This document shows positions 15,727 through 26,800 of a stretch of DNA of 33,502 nt, piece after piece. How positions within the stretch are numbered: position 1 is the stretch's first letter; each line of letters starts with the position of its first letter. The stretch is from a virus, in the IMG/VR virus record IMGVR_UViG_3300044644_000442, positions 1 to 33,502 of that record. The stretch is one strand, 5' to 3'. The position numbers and the translations under genes were made by a program. The notes beneath the pieces are model-generated. The model was not told the DNA's origin. It saw only the letters and a program-made list of their open reading frames with translations, and searched no databases.

Positions 15727-16629
15727 TTAAAACTCCAGTTGCAATTTATACTCTACGTCTACTGGACGACCTGATGGCTTTTTAAGTGGGGTTGTTAGAA
15801 CATGTCTTGCTATTAAACCATATTGTGGGTCAAATGTATCTTCATCATTAACCCTAAGTCCATCAAAGTATACGACGGTGTTTCCGCCAGATCCTGCAGT
15901 AACCTCAACTCCTATGCTTGTAATATTTGTTAAATCTGGTGAACCCACAATGTTACTAAAAAGAGTAGACATTGAAACAGATTGAATTTTATCCTCATTT
16001 GATCCAGATGGAGTAAAATCAACATAATAATATGCAGAACTAGAACTATAGAACTTAACTCTAATTTTTGAAGTGTTGTTATCTGCTTTTTTGTATGCTA
16101 GGGTAAGGCTATCATTTACGCTATATCCAGATAAATCTAGTAAAGCAATTGTATTTTTGTATTCCTTTGATGTAGACTGGGTAACATTAAATCTAACCAT
16201 ATTCTCGCCTATTTTAGAAACAAATGTGGTTCCATCTGTTGAATTTGATTCAAGTGCTGGGCTATTACCGCTGGAGTCTACCCATAAAATATTATTTTCA
16301 AACGCTGTTATAAACTTGCTATCATAAAAATTAATAGACTTTCTAAGTCCAGGATATAACCCAATCTCTGTTATTACTCCAGAGATATCTTGAGGTATTG
16401 TAGCTTTAAATATTGAATAATAGTTAAATCCTCCAGATCCATCACTTTCAATATTAATAGATGACAAACTTACTGGCATTCTATAAATTTCAAAACCCAG
16501 TCTTGTGTTGGTGTCTGCTTCAGATAGTTGGGTTCCAGTAGCAATACCTATAGCTAAATCTTTAGACGTAAAGTTTGAATTTCCAGCAATAAAATCTATA
16601 AGAAATCTTTTGCCAAATTTAGTTATCAT
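15727..16629 (-). CDS. Minor tail protein with inserted carbohydrate-binding-like domain
   Basis: 300 residues. The N-terminal ~100 (MITKFGKRFLIDFIAG, GVITEIGLYPG) and the last ~30 (GLIARHVLTTPLKKPSGRPV) look like one fibre-connector fold, seen in phage baseplate/fibre junction proteins. Between them (about 105-260) lies a beta-sandwich-like stretch with strands such as IRVKFYSSSSAYYYVDFTPS and VVYFDGLRVND, as in carbohydrate-binding modules. The family call is by appearance. ATGA coupling to the upstream gene places it in the tail-tip cluster. Confidence 0.7.
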   Translation of the reverse strand: MITKFGKRFLIDFIAGNSNFTSKDLAIGIATGTQLSEADTNTRLGFEIYRMPVSLSSINIESDGSGGFNYYSIFKATIPQDISGVITEIGLYPGLRKSINFYDSKFITAFENNILWVDSSGNSPALESNSTDGTTFVSKIGENMVRFNVTQSTSKEYKNTIALLDLSGYSVNDSLTLAYKKADNNTSKIRVKFYSSSSAYYYVDFTPSGSNEDKIQSVSMSTLFSNIVGSPDLTNITSIGVEVTAGSGGNTVVYFDGLRVNDEDTFDPQYGLIARHVLTTPLKKPSGRPVDVEYKLQLEF

Positions 16630-17024
16630 TTTTTCTCCACTAAAACGTTTACTGCTTTTACTGATTCCCCGCTTGAATTTCTAATTCTAAAAGTAACTTT
16701 TGCAGTTGGATTATTTAAAGCGTCATAAACAACTTCATTAGAAATTAATTCTATGTCCATAAGAGTTGGAGATCTTCTGACAAGCCCTGGTTTTTCTGGA
16801 TTATTAGGGTCTTCTATAGAATCTGGACCATCTGGGCCATCATCTCCTGCCACAACAAAGGACTCGTCTTCTAGGGATACGGATATCATATCCCCGTCTC
16901 TTCTTACTGGATAATTTCTTCCAAAGTGGGGGGCCAAATAATAAGTAGTTATTCCATCGGCATAGTCTGTTAATGGTGCTACTACTCCAACGGAGGTGGT
17001 TGATTCCTTTTTATTTGTTGCCAT
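16626..17024 (-). CDS. Small tail-associated protein with a possible leaderless start
   Basis: 132 residues. It has an N-terminal low-complexity segment, a short beta region, then an acidic Gly/Pro/Asp linker (GDDGPDGPDSIEDPNNPEKP) and a C-terminal beta domain (AKVTFRIRNSSGESVKAVNV) like a small Ig-type fold. Function unknown. It lies between the hub and fibre genes, so it is probably a tail-tip component. No ribosome binding site precedes the ATG. Instead an extended -10 element sits 7 bases upstream. Confidence 0.7.
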   Translation of the reverse strand: MATNKKESTTSVGVVAPLTDYADGITTYYLAPHFGRNYPVRRDGDMISVSLEDESFVVAGDDGPDGPDSIEDPNNPEKPGLVRRSPTLMDIELISNEVVYDALNNPTAKVTFRIRNSSGESVKAVNVLVEKK

Positions 17025-17030
17025 ATTTTT

Positions 17031-17039
17031 ATTATACCA
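17031..17039 (-). promoter_or_regulatory. Extended -10 promoter giving a leaderless tail-gene transcript
   Basis: TGGTATAAT on the minus strand (17039-17031) is a perfect extended -10. The predicted start of transcription, 6-7 bases on, falls on the A of the ATG at 17024 or one base before it. No convincing -35 is seen. Only A and T lie between the element and the ATG, with no Shine-Dalgarno sequence. Confidence 0.55.
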
Positions 17040-17043
17040 TTTA

Positions 17044-18279
17044 TCAGCTATAAATAGAACGTGCTGATATACTAGTATTTAGTCCCTCTCTAAATGAATT
17101 GTTTACTCTGGTTACTACAAATTTTTGAGTTCCGTCTAAATCATTTTTTGGATAATTAATAGTTATGATATCTCCAACCGAAATAAGTGGGTTACTAAAT
17201 ATTTCCATTTCAACAACCCTCTGCTGTTTTGACCATTGGGTCTGTATCCATGTTGCTAAGTTTTTAGCATCGTCTTCTCTTTGAATCCATGCTGTCTCAA
17301 AAACTACTGGTTCTGGGTTGGTTGTATCACTTAATGTATTAGAGCTATACTCATGCTCTCCAGAAATTGTTATAGAGTTTCCGACTACAGCAAACGAATA
17401 AAGGTTGCCGTCTGCTAATGGTATCATCATTCCAGAATTATTCAAAACAAAAACCTCAGCTCCAAATGAGGTCAGCCTTTGCCCTAAAATGTTTGCTAGT
17501 TTATTTATACCTACTGTGGCAAATAGCGGGTCAGCTGGTCGATCTTGATATTTAATTTTTATTTGTTTTAGTTCTCTGGCTGTTGTTCCAAACTCTTCAA
17601 GCCATGCAGACTGCCCAGAAGATATGTTCTTGTTTTCAATAATTTTATCACCATATAGAAAGCTAAGAGTTTTTGGACCATATTTACCTTCATATACATT
17701 TTGCATAATTCCGCTTTTATATTGATCTTCGGTTATTGGAGCAGCATATATGTAATCGTAATTAACTTTTCCGCTATTTGCAAACATTGCAACGTTGCTT
17801 GTTTTGCTTAATGGAGAAACACTATCTGTGGCCGTTATTTTATAGCTATTTACATAAGCATCAATTGTAACGTAAGTAGATTCAACAATTACGTTAACGT
17901 CAAGTTTATATACTGTTCCAGCTAAAACTCCAGTTAGTGTTTTTGAAGGAGTCTGTTGGCTATCTGCTAAAATAGTTTTTTTACCGTTAACAACTTTATA
18001 AATTTTTATTTCTTTATCTGCTGTATCAGATAAATGAGTAGTAGTTTGAACCGACACGTAGTATCCAGTATTTCCGTTTGAGCTAGTAAAAAATCCTAAT
18101 CCTCCAGAACTAACAACATCATTAACTGTTCCTGGGAAAAACATTGCTGTTCCAAATGCATAATATGAATAAGAAGTTGATATTCCAGAGTTTTTAATTG
18201 CAACAGAATGTTGATTTGGATTTGTACTATTATTTGTTAAAGAAAATAATGATGTTTGAATTGATCTTTGATTACTCAT
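17044..18279 (-). CDS. Minor tail protein, hub-associated
   Basis: 411 residues. The N-terminal ~185 has a concanavalin/LamG-like jelly-roll look (SYSYYAFGTAMFFPG, GYYVSVQTTTHL, VYKLDVNVIVESTYVTIDAY). The C-terminal half (VFETAWIQREDDAKNLATWI, then SVGDIITINYPKNDLDGTQK and a final VNNSFREGLNTSISARSIYS) resembles the hub part of tail-tip proteins that follow the distal tail protein. It is coupled by TAATG to the 709-residue gene. The two may together form what is a single hub polypeptide in other phages. Domain calls are by appearance. Confidence 0.72.
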   Translation of the reverse strand: MSNQRSIQTSLFSLTNNSTNPNQHSVAIKNSGISTSYSYYAFGTAMFFPGTVNDVVSSGGLGFFTSSNGNTGYYVSVQTTTHLSDTADKEIKIYKVVNGKKTILADSQQTPSKTLTGVLAGTVYKLDVNVIVESTYVTIDAYVNSYKITATDSVSPLSKTSNVAMFANSGKVNYDYIYAAPITEDQYKSGIMQNVYEGKYGPKTLSFLYGDKIIENKNISSGQSAWLEEFGTTARELKQIKIKYQDRPADPLFATVGINKLANILGQRLTSFGAEVFVLNNSGMMIPLADGNLYSFAVVGNSITISGEHEYSSNTLSDTTNPEPVVFETAWIQREDDAKNLATWIQTQWSKQQRVVEMEIFSNPLISVGDIITINYPKNDLDGTQKFVVTRVNNSFREGLNTSISARSIYS

Positions 18280-20408
18280 TATCTTATTCCTAACGTACGA
18301 TACCAGTACTCGGCTTGAGCAGCATATCTAGCTGAAGAAGCAGCTTCTGCTTGAGTCCAACCCTGAGAAGTTAAACTTTTTATATATGCATCTGCATCAA
18401 ATGGGGAGTCTGTCGGAACTTGAGTTGTAGCAACTGTAGCTGTCACGCTTGCAACATTTGTTAATACTGGAGTAGAGCCGCTAGCTTCGCTCCAAACAGT
18501 GTCGTAGCCTGCCCAAGAGTTTAATATATTCTCTTGCTTATAGTGTGCAACTATTTTTGTTCCAAATGCTCCTCGTGTTTTAATTCTATACTTTCCATTT
18601 GGCTGATAGTTACTTGCCCCTGGCTGACTTAGCCCAAGATATTTAAGTGCCTCAGAGCCGCTTGTAATATCTTTAGATTGCCTTACTCCAGACAAATCTG
18701 TGTATTCGTATTGTATTGCATCGTATTCTATAATTTCTGAATCTATTACAAGGTATCCGCTATACTCGTTTAAAACATTACTCTTAAGAGCATCGTTTGC
18801 AACAACTAAATTTAATTTTACGTAAGAGTTAGTTCCAGATACGCTGTATGGCCCAACTGTTTGACCAGAAATTGCTGAGATATCTCCTTCTAAAGATAGT
18901 GCTCCTAAATTTCTTTCTCCAGATGCCCATAGTGGCTGAGAGTTTCCAGTATAATTATTTGTAGTAACACTTTTCCAAAGTACCTTTACCTGATTTGCTG
19001 AAGGAAGATCTTGTTTATTAAATGATAAAATATTTGGAAGGTTGCTTCCACTTGCACTATATCTAAATTCTATTGGTGTTTTGCCAACTGTACTAAATAA
19101 ATATTCTCTAGTATAAAATTGCAAAACATTGTTTTCGTCAAATAACGCTACCATTTGTGAATCTCTGCATAGCCTCTGAATAGAATCCCATACTGTTCCA
19201 CCATCATCAGTCCACCAGTATCTTGGTGAAAATATAGATGTGTCAGTAGAAGTAATATTAAAATTATAATTAGTAAATCCAATATTGTCTAGTAGTGTTC
19301 TGATAACTGCTACCGTTGTATAGTCTTTACAGACTATGCTAGGAGCAATTAGTTGTTGTAAAATCCTTGCGCCGTCTAGAGCAGTTACAGAAACATTTCC
19401 AAACTCTTCTATAGAAAAGCTATCTACATAGAATAGACCTTGTTTAATTTTGTCGTAGGCTCCAGAAGAATCTGTTAGAGCTCCATCAGAATGATATATC
19501 TTAAAATACGGAACAACCTCTATAGCCTTATACATATAAGTTTTTGTAGAATCAAAAGTCATAGTTTTATCAAATGATACAACTTCCCTGGTATCTTCAT
19601 AGGATACCATTGAAAGAGAAAGAGAGTTTGCTGTTACTGATCCAACTGGTAAAATGTCATCTGATCCGCTAGAAGTTTCTTTTGTGATTTCAAAATCTAC
19701 CACTCTGTCTGTAACATCTTTTATCCATCTAGGTGACATTTCGATAAGCCCAATATATTTTCCAGTCACCGCTCCTGTGGTTACTCTAAGGCTTGTCATG
19801 TTAATTGGATTTGATATAGATGCTGGTTCTGTTTTTACCCAAGATGTTCCGTTATAATAAATTGTTACTGTTCCAGCATCTGGATTTCCAAAAGCTTTTA
19901 TATCAGAACTTGTACCTGTAGCTAATTGTGTAGACCCGCTATACACAGTCCATGTAGAAGGAGTAGAGTGTCCTAATTCAAATCTTATAACTATTTTATT
20001 TGTTAATATTGTTTTTGGATAAGTAGCAGTTACATCTAGCCCAACACCTTTGTCTGAAACATAATATTTATAAACAGATTCTGATCCTGGATAATATGTT
20101 CTATAGCTTACGCCATATTCACTACTTTTGGGATTTCTATATGTATTTGTTCCAATGTCTCCTACAATAGCGTATTTAATTCCCGCCCCTAATGGTCTAT
20201 TTTGCTTAATAACTGTATCTACTGGAAACAACTTTTTAAATGGATAATATACGTTACCTGCTGAATCAGCTCTACTTATATCTGCACCAGAAACAACTAT
20301 GCTGTCTACTAAAGTATTCATATTGTACTCTACAGTACAACCTGCGTTTATTATAATTGTAGATTGCTGTTCTAGTAAAGTTTTAAGGGCAGTTGAGGCG
20401 GTTATCAT
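18279..20408 (-). CDS. Tail hub / minor tail protein (Tal-like candidate)
   Basis: 709 residues. An N-terminal segment (IIINAGCTVEYNMNTLVDSI) is followed by a discoidin-like beta-sandwich near 110-235 (KIVIRFELGHSTPSTWTVYS). A hub-like region follows from about 240 to 560 (DRVVDFEITKETSSG, LFYVDSFSIEEFGNVSVTAL, SIQRLCRDSQMVALFDENNV). These are features of proteins that close the tail tip beneath the distal tail protein. The order tape measure, distal tail, hub is the usual siphovirus one. No peptidase or lysozyme motif was seen. TAATG coupling on both sides. Confidence 0.78.
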   Translation of the reverse strand: MITASTALKTLLEQQSTIIINAGCTVEYNMNTLVDSIVVSGADISRADSAGNVYYPFKKLFPVDTVIKQNRPLGAGIKYAIVGDIGTNTYRNPKSSEYGVSYRTYYPGSESVYKYYVSDKGVGLDVTATYPKTILTNKIVIRFELGHSTPSTWTVYSGSTQLATGTSSDIKAFGNPDAGTVTIYYNGTSWVKTEPASISNPINMTSLRVTTGAVTGKYIGLIEMSPRWIKDVTDRVVDFEITKETSSGSDDILPVGSVTANSLSLSMVSYEDTREVVSFDKTMTFDSTKTYMYKAIEVVPYFKIYHSDGALTDSSGAYDKIKQGLFYVDSFSIEEFGNVSVTALDGARILQQLIAPSIVCKDYTTVAVIRTLLDNIGFTNYNFNITSTDTSIFSPRYWWTDDGGTVWDSIQRLCRDSQMVALFDENNVLQFYTREYLFSTVGKTPIEFRYSASGSNLPNILSFNKQDLPSANQVKVLWKSVTTNNYTGNSQPLWASGERNLGALSLEGDISAISGQTVGPYSVSGTNSYVKLNLVVANDALKSNVLNEYSGYLVIDSEIIEYDAIQYEYTDLSGVRQSKDITSGSEALKYLGLSQPGASNYQPNGKYRIKTRGAFGTKIVAHYKQENILNSWAGYDTVWSEASGSTPVLTNVASVTATVATTQVPTDSPFDADAYIKSLTSQGWTQAEAASSARYAAQAEYWYRTLGIR

Positions 20409-20881
20409 TAGACCTCATCCATTGTCAAAGAAACACTCCAGTGTGGTTGTATTCCTCTTTTTAATACACTAAAGCTGCAATTACTAAATGAAACTGTATA
20501 AGACTCATATCCTGAAGAAGATTGATCTGACCCAGTCTTTGCTAAATTAATTCTAATATTAAATGTCTTCTTTCCATCATCACTAAGGTAGAATTGTCTT
20601 AAATCTTCTGCCCCCCAACCGCCATCTACTGTAAGATCTCTATATGAAGGAAGCATTTCCCATGACACAGAAAAACTCCTTTTATCAGCAATATGATTTT
20701 TTCTAAGACTTCCGTTAGATGTTCTGGTTATGGCTTCAATTCTTTCAACGTTTATTTCTAATGGGCTTCTATTGTGTTCGCTAACCTTGTTCCAGGTTTT
20801 AGTAGTTCCAGGTGTTGTAGCAAGGAGGTCCTTGGCTTCTATCCAAAGTACGGAGCCTCTAGGTAAAGATAAAGCTGGCAT
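20408..20881 (-). CDS. Distal tail (Dit)-like or minor tail protein
   Basis: 157-residue beta-rich protein that starts one base into the stop of the tape measure gene (TAATG). Segments RSFSVSWEMLPSYRDLTVDG, KTFNIRINLAK and YTVSFSNCSFSVLKRGIQPH, ending WSVSLTMDEV, suit the tail-tube-like N-domain of Dit proteins. The assignment rests mainly on position directly after the tape measure gene, and size. Confidence 0.65.
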   Translation of the reverse strand: MPALSLPRGSVLWIEAKDLLATTPGTTKTWNKVSEHNRSPLEINVERIEAITRTSNGSLRKNHIADKRSFSVSWEMLPSYRDLTVDGGWGAEDLRQFYLSDDGKKTFNIRINLAKTGSDQSSSGYESYTVSFSNCSFSVLKRGIQPHWSVSLTMDEV

Positions 20882-23800
20882 TAGTACTTACCTCCTACGT
20901 TTACTGGTCTACCTAGTGTAGCACCAACTAATTTCATTTTTGCTTCCATGGACTTCATAACGTCGTCCACTGTAATATTTGTACCATTTAGCTCAATATC
21001 AATATTGTATGTGTTGTTGCTATTTGGGCTATTTGAAATACCTGGCATCTTAACATTTTGTTGCGATGGAATATTAAATGCTGTATCAATATTAGGCTTG
21101 ATCATTCCTGGCATGGTAGGCATAAAGACTTCTTGCTGCTTACCTAATGCATTTATTCTATCATTTACTAAATACTTTCGTCCAGGGGTAACTGGTCCGC
21201 CAAGCGATCTACCCACTGGCTTTGCCCTATCTCCAAATCCCCATCCAGTTTTTAAAACTTCATAGGTAATCCCATTATACTTAAAGAACTGTCCCTTTTC
21301 TAATTTATTTTGACTAATGATCTGTTTTTCAGCAGTATCAGAAAGTTCTCCGTCTGACTTAAGTGAGTATGCTGAATTTGTAGCAACCATAAGTGGAGCT
21401 TCTTTTGTTCTTCCGCCCAGTGATGTACCACCAGATCCAGCCAGTTTATCCGTATAGATATTAACTTCTTTAGCGTTTACACCATTTTGTAATCCGCTTG
21501 AAATTGAATCTACTAAATCTTTTGCGCCACCCTTAACATCAGAAAATGTTTCTGGAATTCTGTGTCTTGCTTTTGCGCCTTTTGGAATAACCTTATCAAC
21601 AGACTTTGGACCGCCAAGTTCAGTGTTAAAAGATTCTACTCCTGCAAGATCTGTTTTTTCCTGAGAACTACCTGTATACTCTAATCCAAGAGCTTTATAG
21701 AGTAGTTTATTAAATGCTGCTGCACTTACTGATTTTTCTAAACCATCTAATTTTTCTTTTAATGTCGATGCTTGTCCCTGTAGCTTAGATAAACTTTCTC
21801 CTGCAAGGGCCGCTTTGTCTGCCAGCTCTTGATTCTTTTTGCCTAGTTTATCAATTTGATCCTGCAGAGGCTTAATTTCCAATTCCGCCTTAGCAATAAT
21901 TGAGTCTTCTGCTTTTTTAGATTGAACTTGATTTGTAAGTTGCTGAATAGCAATTTGAGATCTAGCTGCAGCATCTTGATCTCCACGAGCAATTGCTTCT
22001 TGATACTCTAATTGTAATTTTTGTAATTCTAAGTTGTCGTTTTCTGCTTGGCTTTGAGCACGAAGTGCTTTAATCTTAGCATCAGCAGCATCCTTAATTT
22101 TTTTAATCTGCTCATTAAGGCCTTCTATTACTTTTCGGCTATCAATTTGCTGCTTAGCAGATTGACCTTGAGAAGCTTTTTGAAGATCTTTAATTCTCTT
22201 TTGTAGTCCTTCATATTTTGTATACTGCTCTTTAATGCCAGCAGTATTTTTAAGAGTAGTTGTAGTATTAGCAACAACCAAAGATTGTAACTTTAACGCA
22301 GCGGTTGCAGCTTCTCCAGAAAGAGTTTGTAAATCTAAATTTACTCCTTGTAAAGCAAGTTGGTACTTAGCCCAAGCAGATGTGGCGGTATCAGTAGAAT
22401 TTAATATCTTAGCAAGCTCTGGGTTTTGCTTTTTCAATTCGGACAAAACAGATTGATTTATTGCTACTTGGCCTTTACCAGTTGTAGCCATCTTCTTTAA
22501 TATTTGATCCATTGAATCGCCAAATTCTAACTTGTTTGTTTTTGCATTATCCTTTATTGCATTACCAATTCCTTCAAAGGTAACCATAAGTGAGTCTGCA
22601 GCTGCCTTAGCGTCACCCTTTGCCATTGCGTCATCAAAGCTTCCTGCTGAAGCTACTGCTGCATCAACTGCTGTTTTTATTGATGCAAATCCCTTTGTAC
22701 CAATTGCTCCAGCTGCTAGCTGTGCTTTATTTGATTGAGCCATAAGTGCATAAACCTTGGCTGTTGCTGTCTCAACATTGTCTCCTAGGGACATAAATTG
22801 CGCTTTGAGTCTTGCAGCAACAGTTGCAACATCGGAGTTGCCCTTTTGATTAAATAATTCAATAAGGTCTGGCATCTTCTTTTTTGTTTCTTCACGAAGC
22901 TTTTTATATTCAGCAATTGTCATTTTAATAGGAATGTTGGCCTGGAACATGCTTTCGTAAAGCATTTTATTTCTTTCTTGTAGGGCCTTTGCATCTTCTA
23001 TTGCCTTTTTTATGTTAGCCCCATAGTCTGTCATAGAGTATCCAGCCTTTTTAATAGTCTCTGCGGACATTCCAAATTCTAATCTATTTACTCTTTGAGC
23101 TTCTTGCTGATCTTTATAAATTTCAATTAATTTTTTTACTCCAAATATGGTTGCTGTTAGAGCAATACCTATTGGGCTAAATGCACGAGTTAATAAAGAG
23201 AGTCCTCTTAATACTGGACCAAATGCCTTTGAGAGTCCTGTAAGGCTTTTTGCTTTGCCAAGGAATCCAGCATTTAATCTATTTAATGGACCAATTGGCT
23301 CTATTAACTTTTTCTGCATTGTGCTTAATTGAACATTAACTTTAGGAATCATTTGAAGCATTGGCATAAATGACATTGCCATACCAGCACTGCTCATTAC
23401 TTGTCCAGCTCCGCCGCCAACCATTGATCCTGCAGCCATTAAACCCATACCGCCAAATGAGGCGGCCATTCCGCTGCCCATCATAGATGGCTTTACTGCA
23501 CCATCGCTTCCATCTTGGAAGTACTGAACCTTTGGAACCATGCCTCCGTTAGCCATGTATACCATTCCGCCATCCGAGTATCCCCTACGCCATTTATTAG
23601 TAAGATCTATTGATCTTTGATCAGGACCAATTACTTTTCTTCCTCTTTGAACAAATCTAAGGGCTGAATTAATTTTATTTGCAGCACCCATCATCATTGA
23701 TTTAGTGTCTCTTGGCTTTTGTAAAAATGTATCTCCGCTTCTAGCGCTCATAGAGAAATTCTCGCTTGGTCTAATATGTACTGCTGTTTTACCAGTCTTA

Positions 23801-26800
23801 CCGCTTTTTGTTTTTCCCGTGTTGTACCAAGTCTTACCGCCAACTTCAGTAGCTGCTCGTGCCTCATCTATTGTCATTACTGGAAGGTTTTCTGGAGCCA
23901 TTGCTCTAAATGCTCTTGAATCAATTCTTATATCTTGTGGCAGGCTTGCAATACCAATAGATTTTCTTAGCAAAATCCCATCTGCTGGACTTAAAGTACC
24001 AGAAACTCTTTCAATTGCAGATCTATAAACATTTGCAAAAACTGCATCGTCTATTCTATTTCCAGAAGGAAGTTGTTTTATAGTAGACAGCATTGCTTTA
24101 TACAATGACCGTCTTACTTGATTATTTGTTACTGGCAAATCTTCAAAAAGAACTCCAGTTCTCATTGCTTGTCTTAATGCCTGAAGAAGGGCCCCCTTAG
24201 TAGATCCCTTTTGACCTTCTTTCATTAACTGATTAATTATCTTACTAATTCTTAAAATGTTTTTATCTTTAGTTTGGAATATAGCGTCATTAGGAAATGC
24301 TTGTGTTAAAGCTCTAGTTCTAGGGTCTAAAGAAACTCCTGATGAGCCAACCTGAGATCCTGTTTGAGAAGGCAATTTGTTTCCTTCAAAATCAAATCCG
24401 CTTGCATGAGCACCTTCAAATTGTGAACGATCTACTGGTTTTGGATATTTAGAAACAATATCTTCTACAACGGCATCTGGAGACGCTCCATTATTTATTG
24501 CTTCTAGAAGTCCTCCAAAGTTTTTAGCTGCTTTAGCATTAATAACATACTCTCCAGGAGTAAGCATTGCTGGTACAGTATCTGTACCCATTGGCGCAAA
24601 CTCTGGGCCATCGCTACCATTTTGTCTATATACGACTCCACCCATAGCAAACTTTTTTGGTATTGTTGTTTCAACATTGTAGCCAGCACCAGAGGTTCTT
24701 ACCCCAAGTGTTCCAGCAATCTTATTAATAAAGTCTCTTGTCTTGCCCTTTTTAAATAACTCTCTCATATTAGACTTACCAGTTGGGTCAACTACTGGCT
24801 GGTTTAAAGTAGGAACCATTGTTGGATTAATTGTTCTGCCCATAGCAGTCGCCTGTGCTTGAACTGTAGCAGCTATTAATCTTTCTGTTTCTAAGTTTAA
24901 TGCAACAATTTTTGCTCTTGCAGCGTCTAAATTCATCTTGCCTGCACGAAGTTCTGCAACAATAAGGGCAGATTCTTTTGCGGCATTATTTGTTAAAACA
25001 TTAACTGCTGGAAGAATATCATCAAACTGCATCATAAATTCTTTACTTACAGTTCCAGTTGCTGCAATTGTTCTTTTTAGATTTTCAATTTCTGCCTTTG
25101 ATTGCATTCCTAAAGTGGCCATCATTGCATGCCATCTAGCTGCTTCTCCAGAAACAATACCCGTTGATACTCCGCCTACTGTTGTAAGTCCAGGAACATT
25201 TGGCAACTGCTCATTCATATAAATTTGTGGATTTTGACCAATTTTTTGATTTACAGGAATTGACCCTGGAACCATGCCAAACATAGTTTGTTGCATTCTT
25301 TGTTGATCAGTCATTCCAGATCTTGGAACCATGTGTGAACTTGCTCTAGTTCCCATTGTTCCTGCCAATGGGTGGTTTGGATCTACTACTCTTGAACCTC
25401 CAGCCGCCATGACAAGATTGCCAGCCATTGTTGATACTGCTGGGTTGACACTCATTGCTCCAGCTTTTGCTTTTGCTTCTAGTATTGAAAATTCATCAAT
25501 TAAATTACCTAGTGCTTGTTTTAATACCGCTGCTGCTTTTGCATCGCTATAAAATGATTGTTCAACTAATCTTCCTGCTTTTTCTGCAGCAAGCATCTCT
25601 GGTGTTAAATACTTCCAGCCTTCTCCGCCTTTAAAAAACGCCTTCATATGGAAAATTCCTTTTAGAATATATCCAAAGAAGTTGGCAAGCACACCAGTTA
25701 ACATAATTACTGGTCCAATAACTGCAGTAAATCCGCCTGCTAATGCTAAGACTTGCTTTACTGGTCCTGGTAAATTATTAGCAAACTGAACAACTTTATC
25801 AATTACTTTAATTAAAACTGTATTGATCTGTAAGAACTGTTCTCCAACTTCAGCAAGCGAGGCTCTTAAACTTTCAATTGCTCTGCGATACTTACCAGAT
25901 GCAGATTCGGTTACGGCTGCTAATTCTCGATCTGCTACAGAAGCTAGTTCTCCAGTAGATGCTTTCATAAGATCTAATACCTGTAAAGTCTGACTTCCTT
26001 CTCTTCCTAAGTTTTCAAACAAGGCGTTCAGTCTTGAAAACTGGAACTTGCCAAATAACTGCTCTATGGCCTGTTGCTTTTGTAGTGGATTTAATCTATC
26101 TAGTGCGCCTTGCAATTCCATTAATGTGCCAGTTAAATTTCCAGCATTATCGTTTACTATTGAAAGTAAATCTATTCCTAAAGTTTGAAATTTTCCTACC
26201 GCAACATCTGTTGGGTTAATCAAAGAAGCTAATGCTGACTTTAATGCGTTGGCACCTTCTGATGCGTTAATACCACCTTCACGCATGGCAGTTAGATATA
26301 GTGCAAGGTCTTGTACGCTTCCACCCAGACCTTGGATTACTGGACCAGCTTTTGGAATTGCTTCTACTAAGTCGTTAAGAGTTGTAGATGTTTGGTTTTC
26401 AACTGCGTTAAGGAAGTTAATTGATTGTGAAAGTTCATCTGTGTTTTGCTTAAATGCTGACTGAATTGCAAGTGTTGCCTTCATGGCTTCTTGTCTATCT
26501 ACTTCACCAAGCACTGCAAGTCTGGTAGTTTCTTTAATTGATCCTAGTAACTCATCTCCAGTTTTACCAGTTGCTGCAATATCCGCTGCAAGACCAATTG
26601 TTTCTTTAAACGAAACACCCATAGCTGAAGATATTTCTTTTGCTGTTTTTGATACATCGTCTCTAACTCTGCCCAGTTCTGCTGCTGAAGTTCCTGCAAC
26701 ATCTCCGTATACCTTAGTTAAACGAACTAATTCTTGATCTGCTTCTCTAAATGCTTTAGCAGCCTGTGCTCCAAATGCTACCAGAGGGACTGTCAAACCA

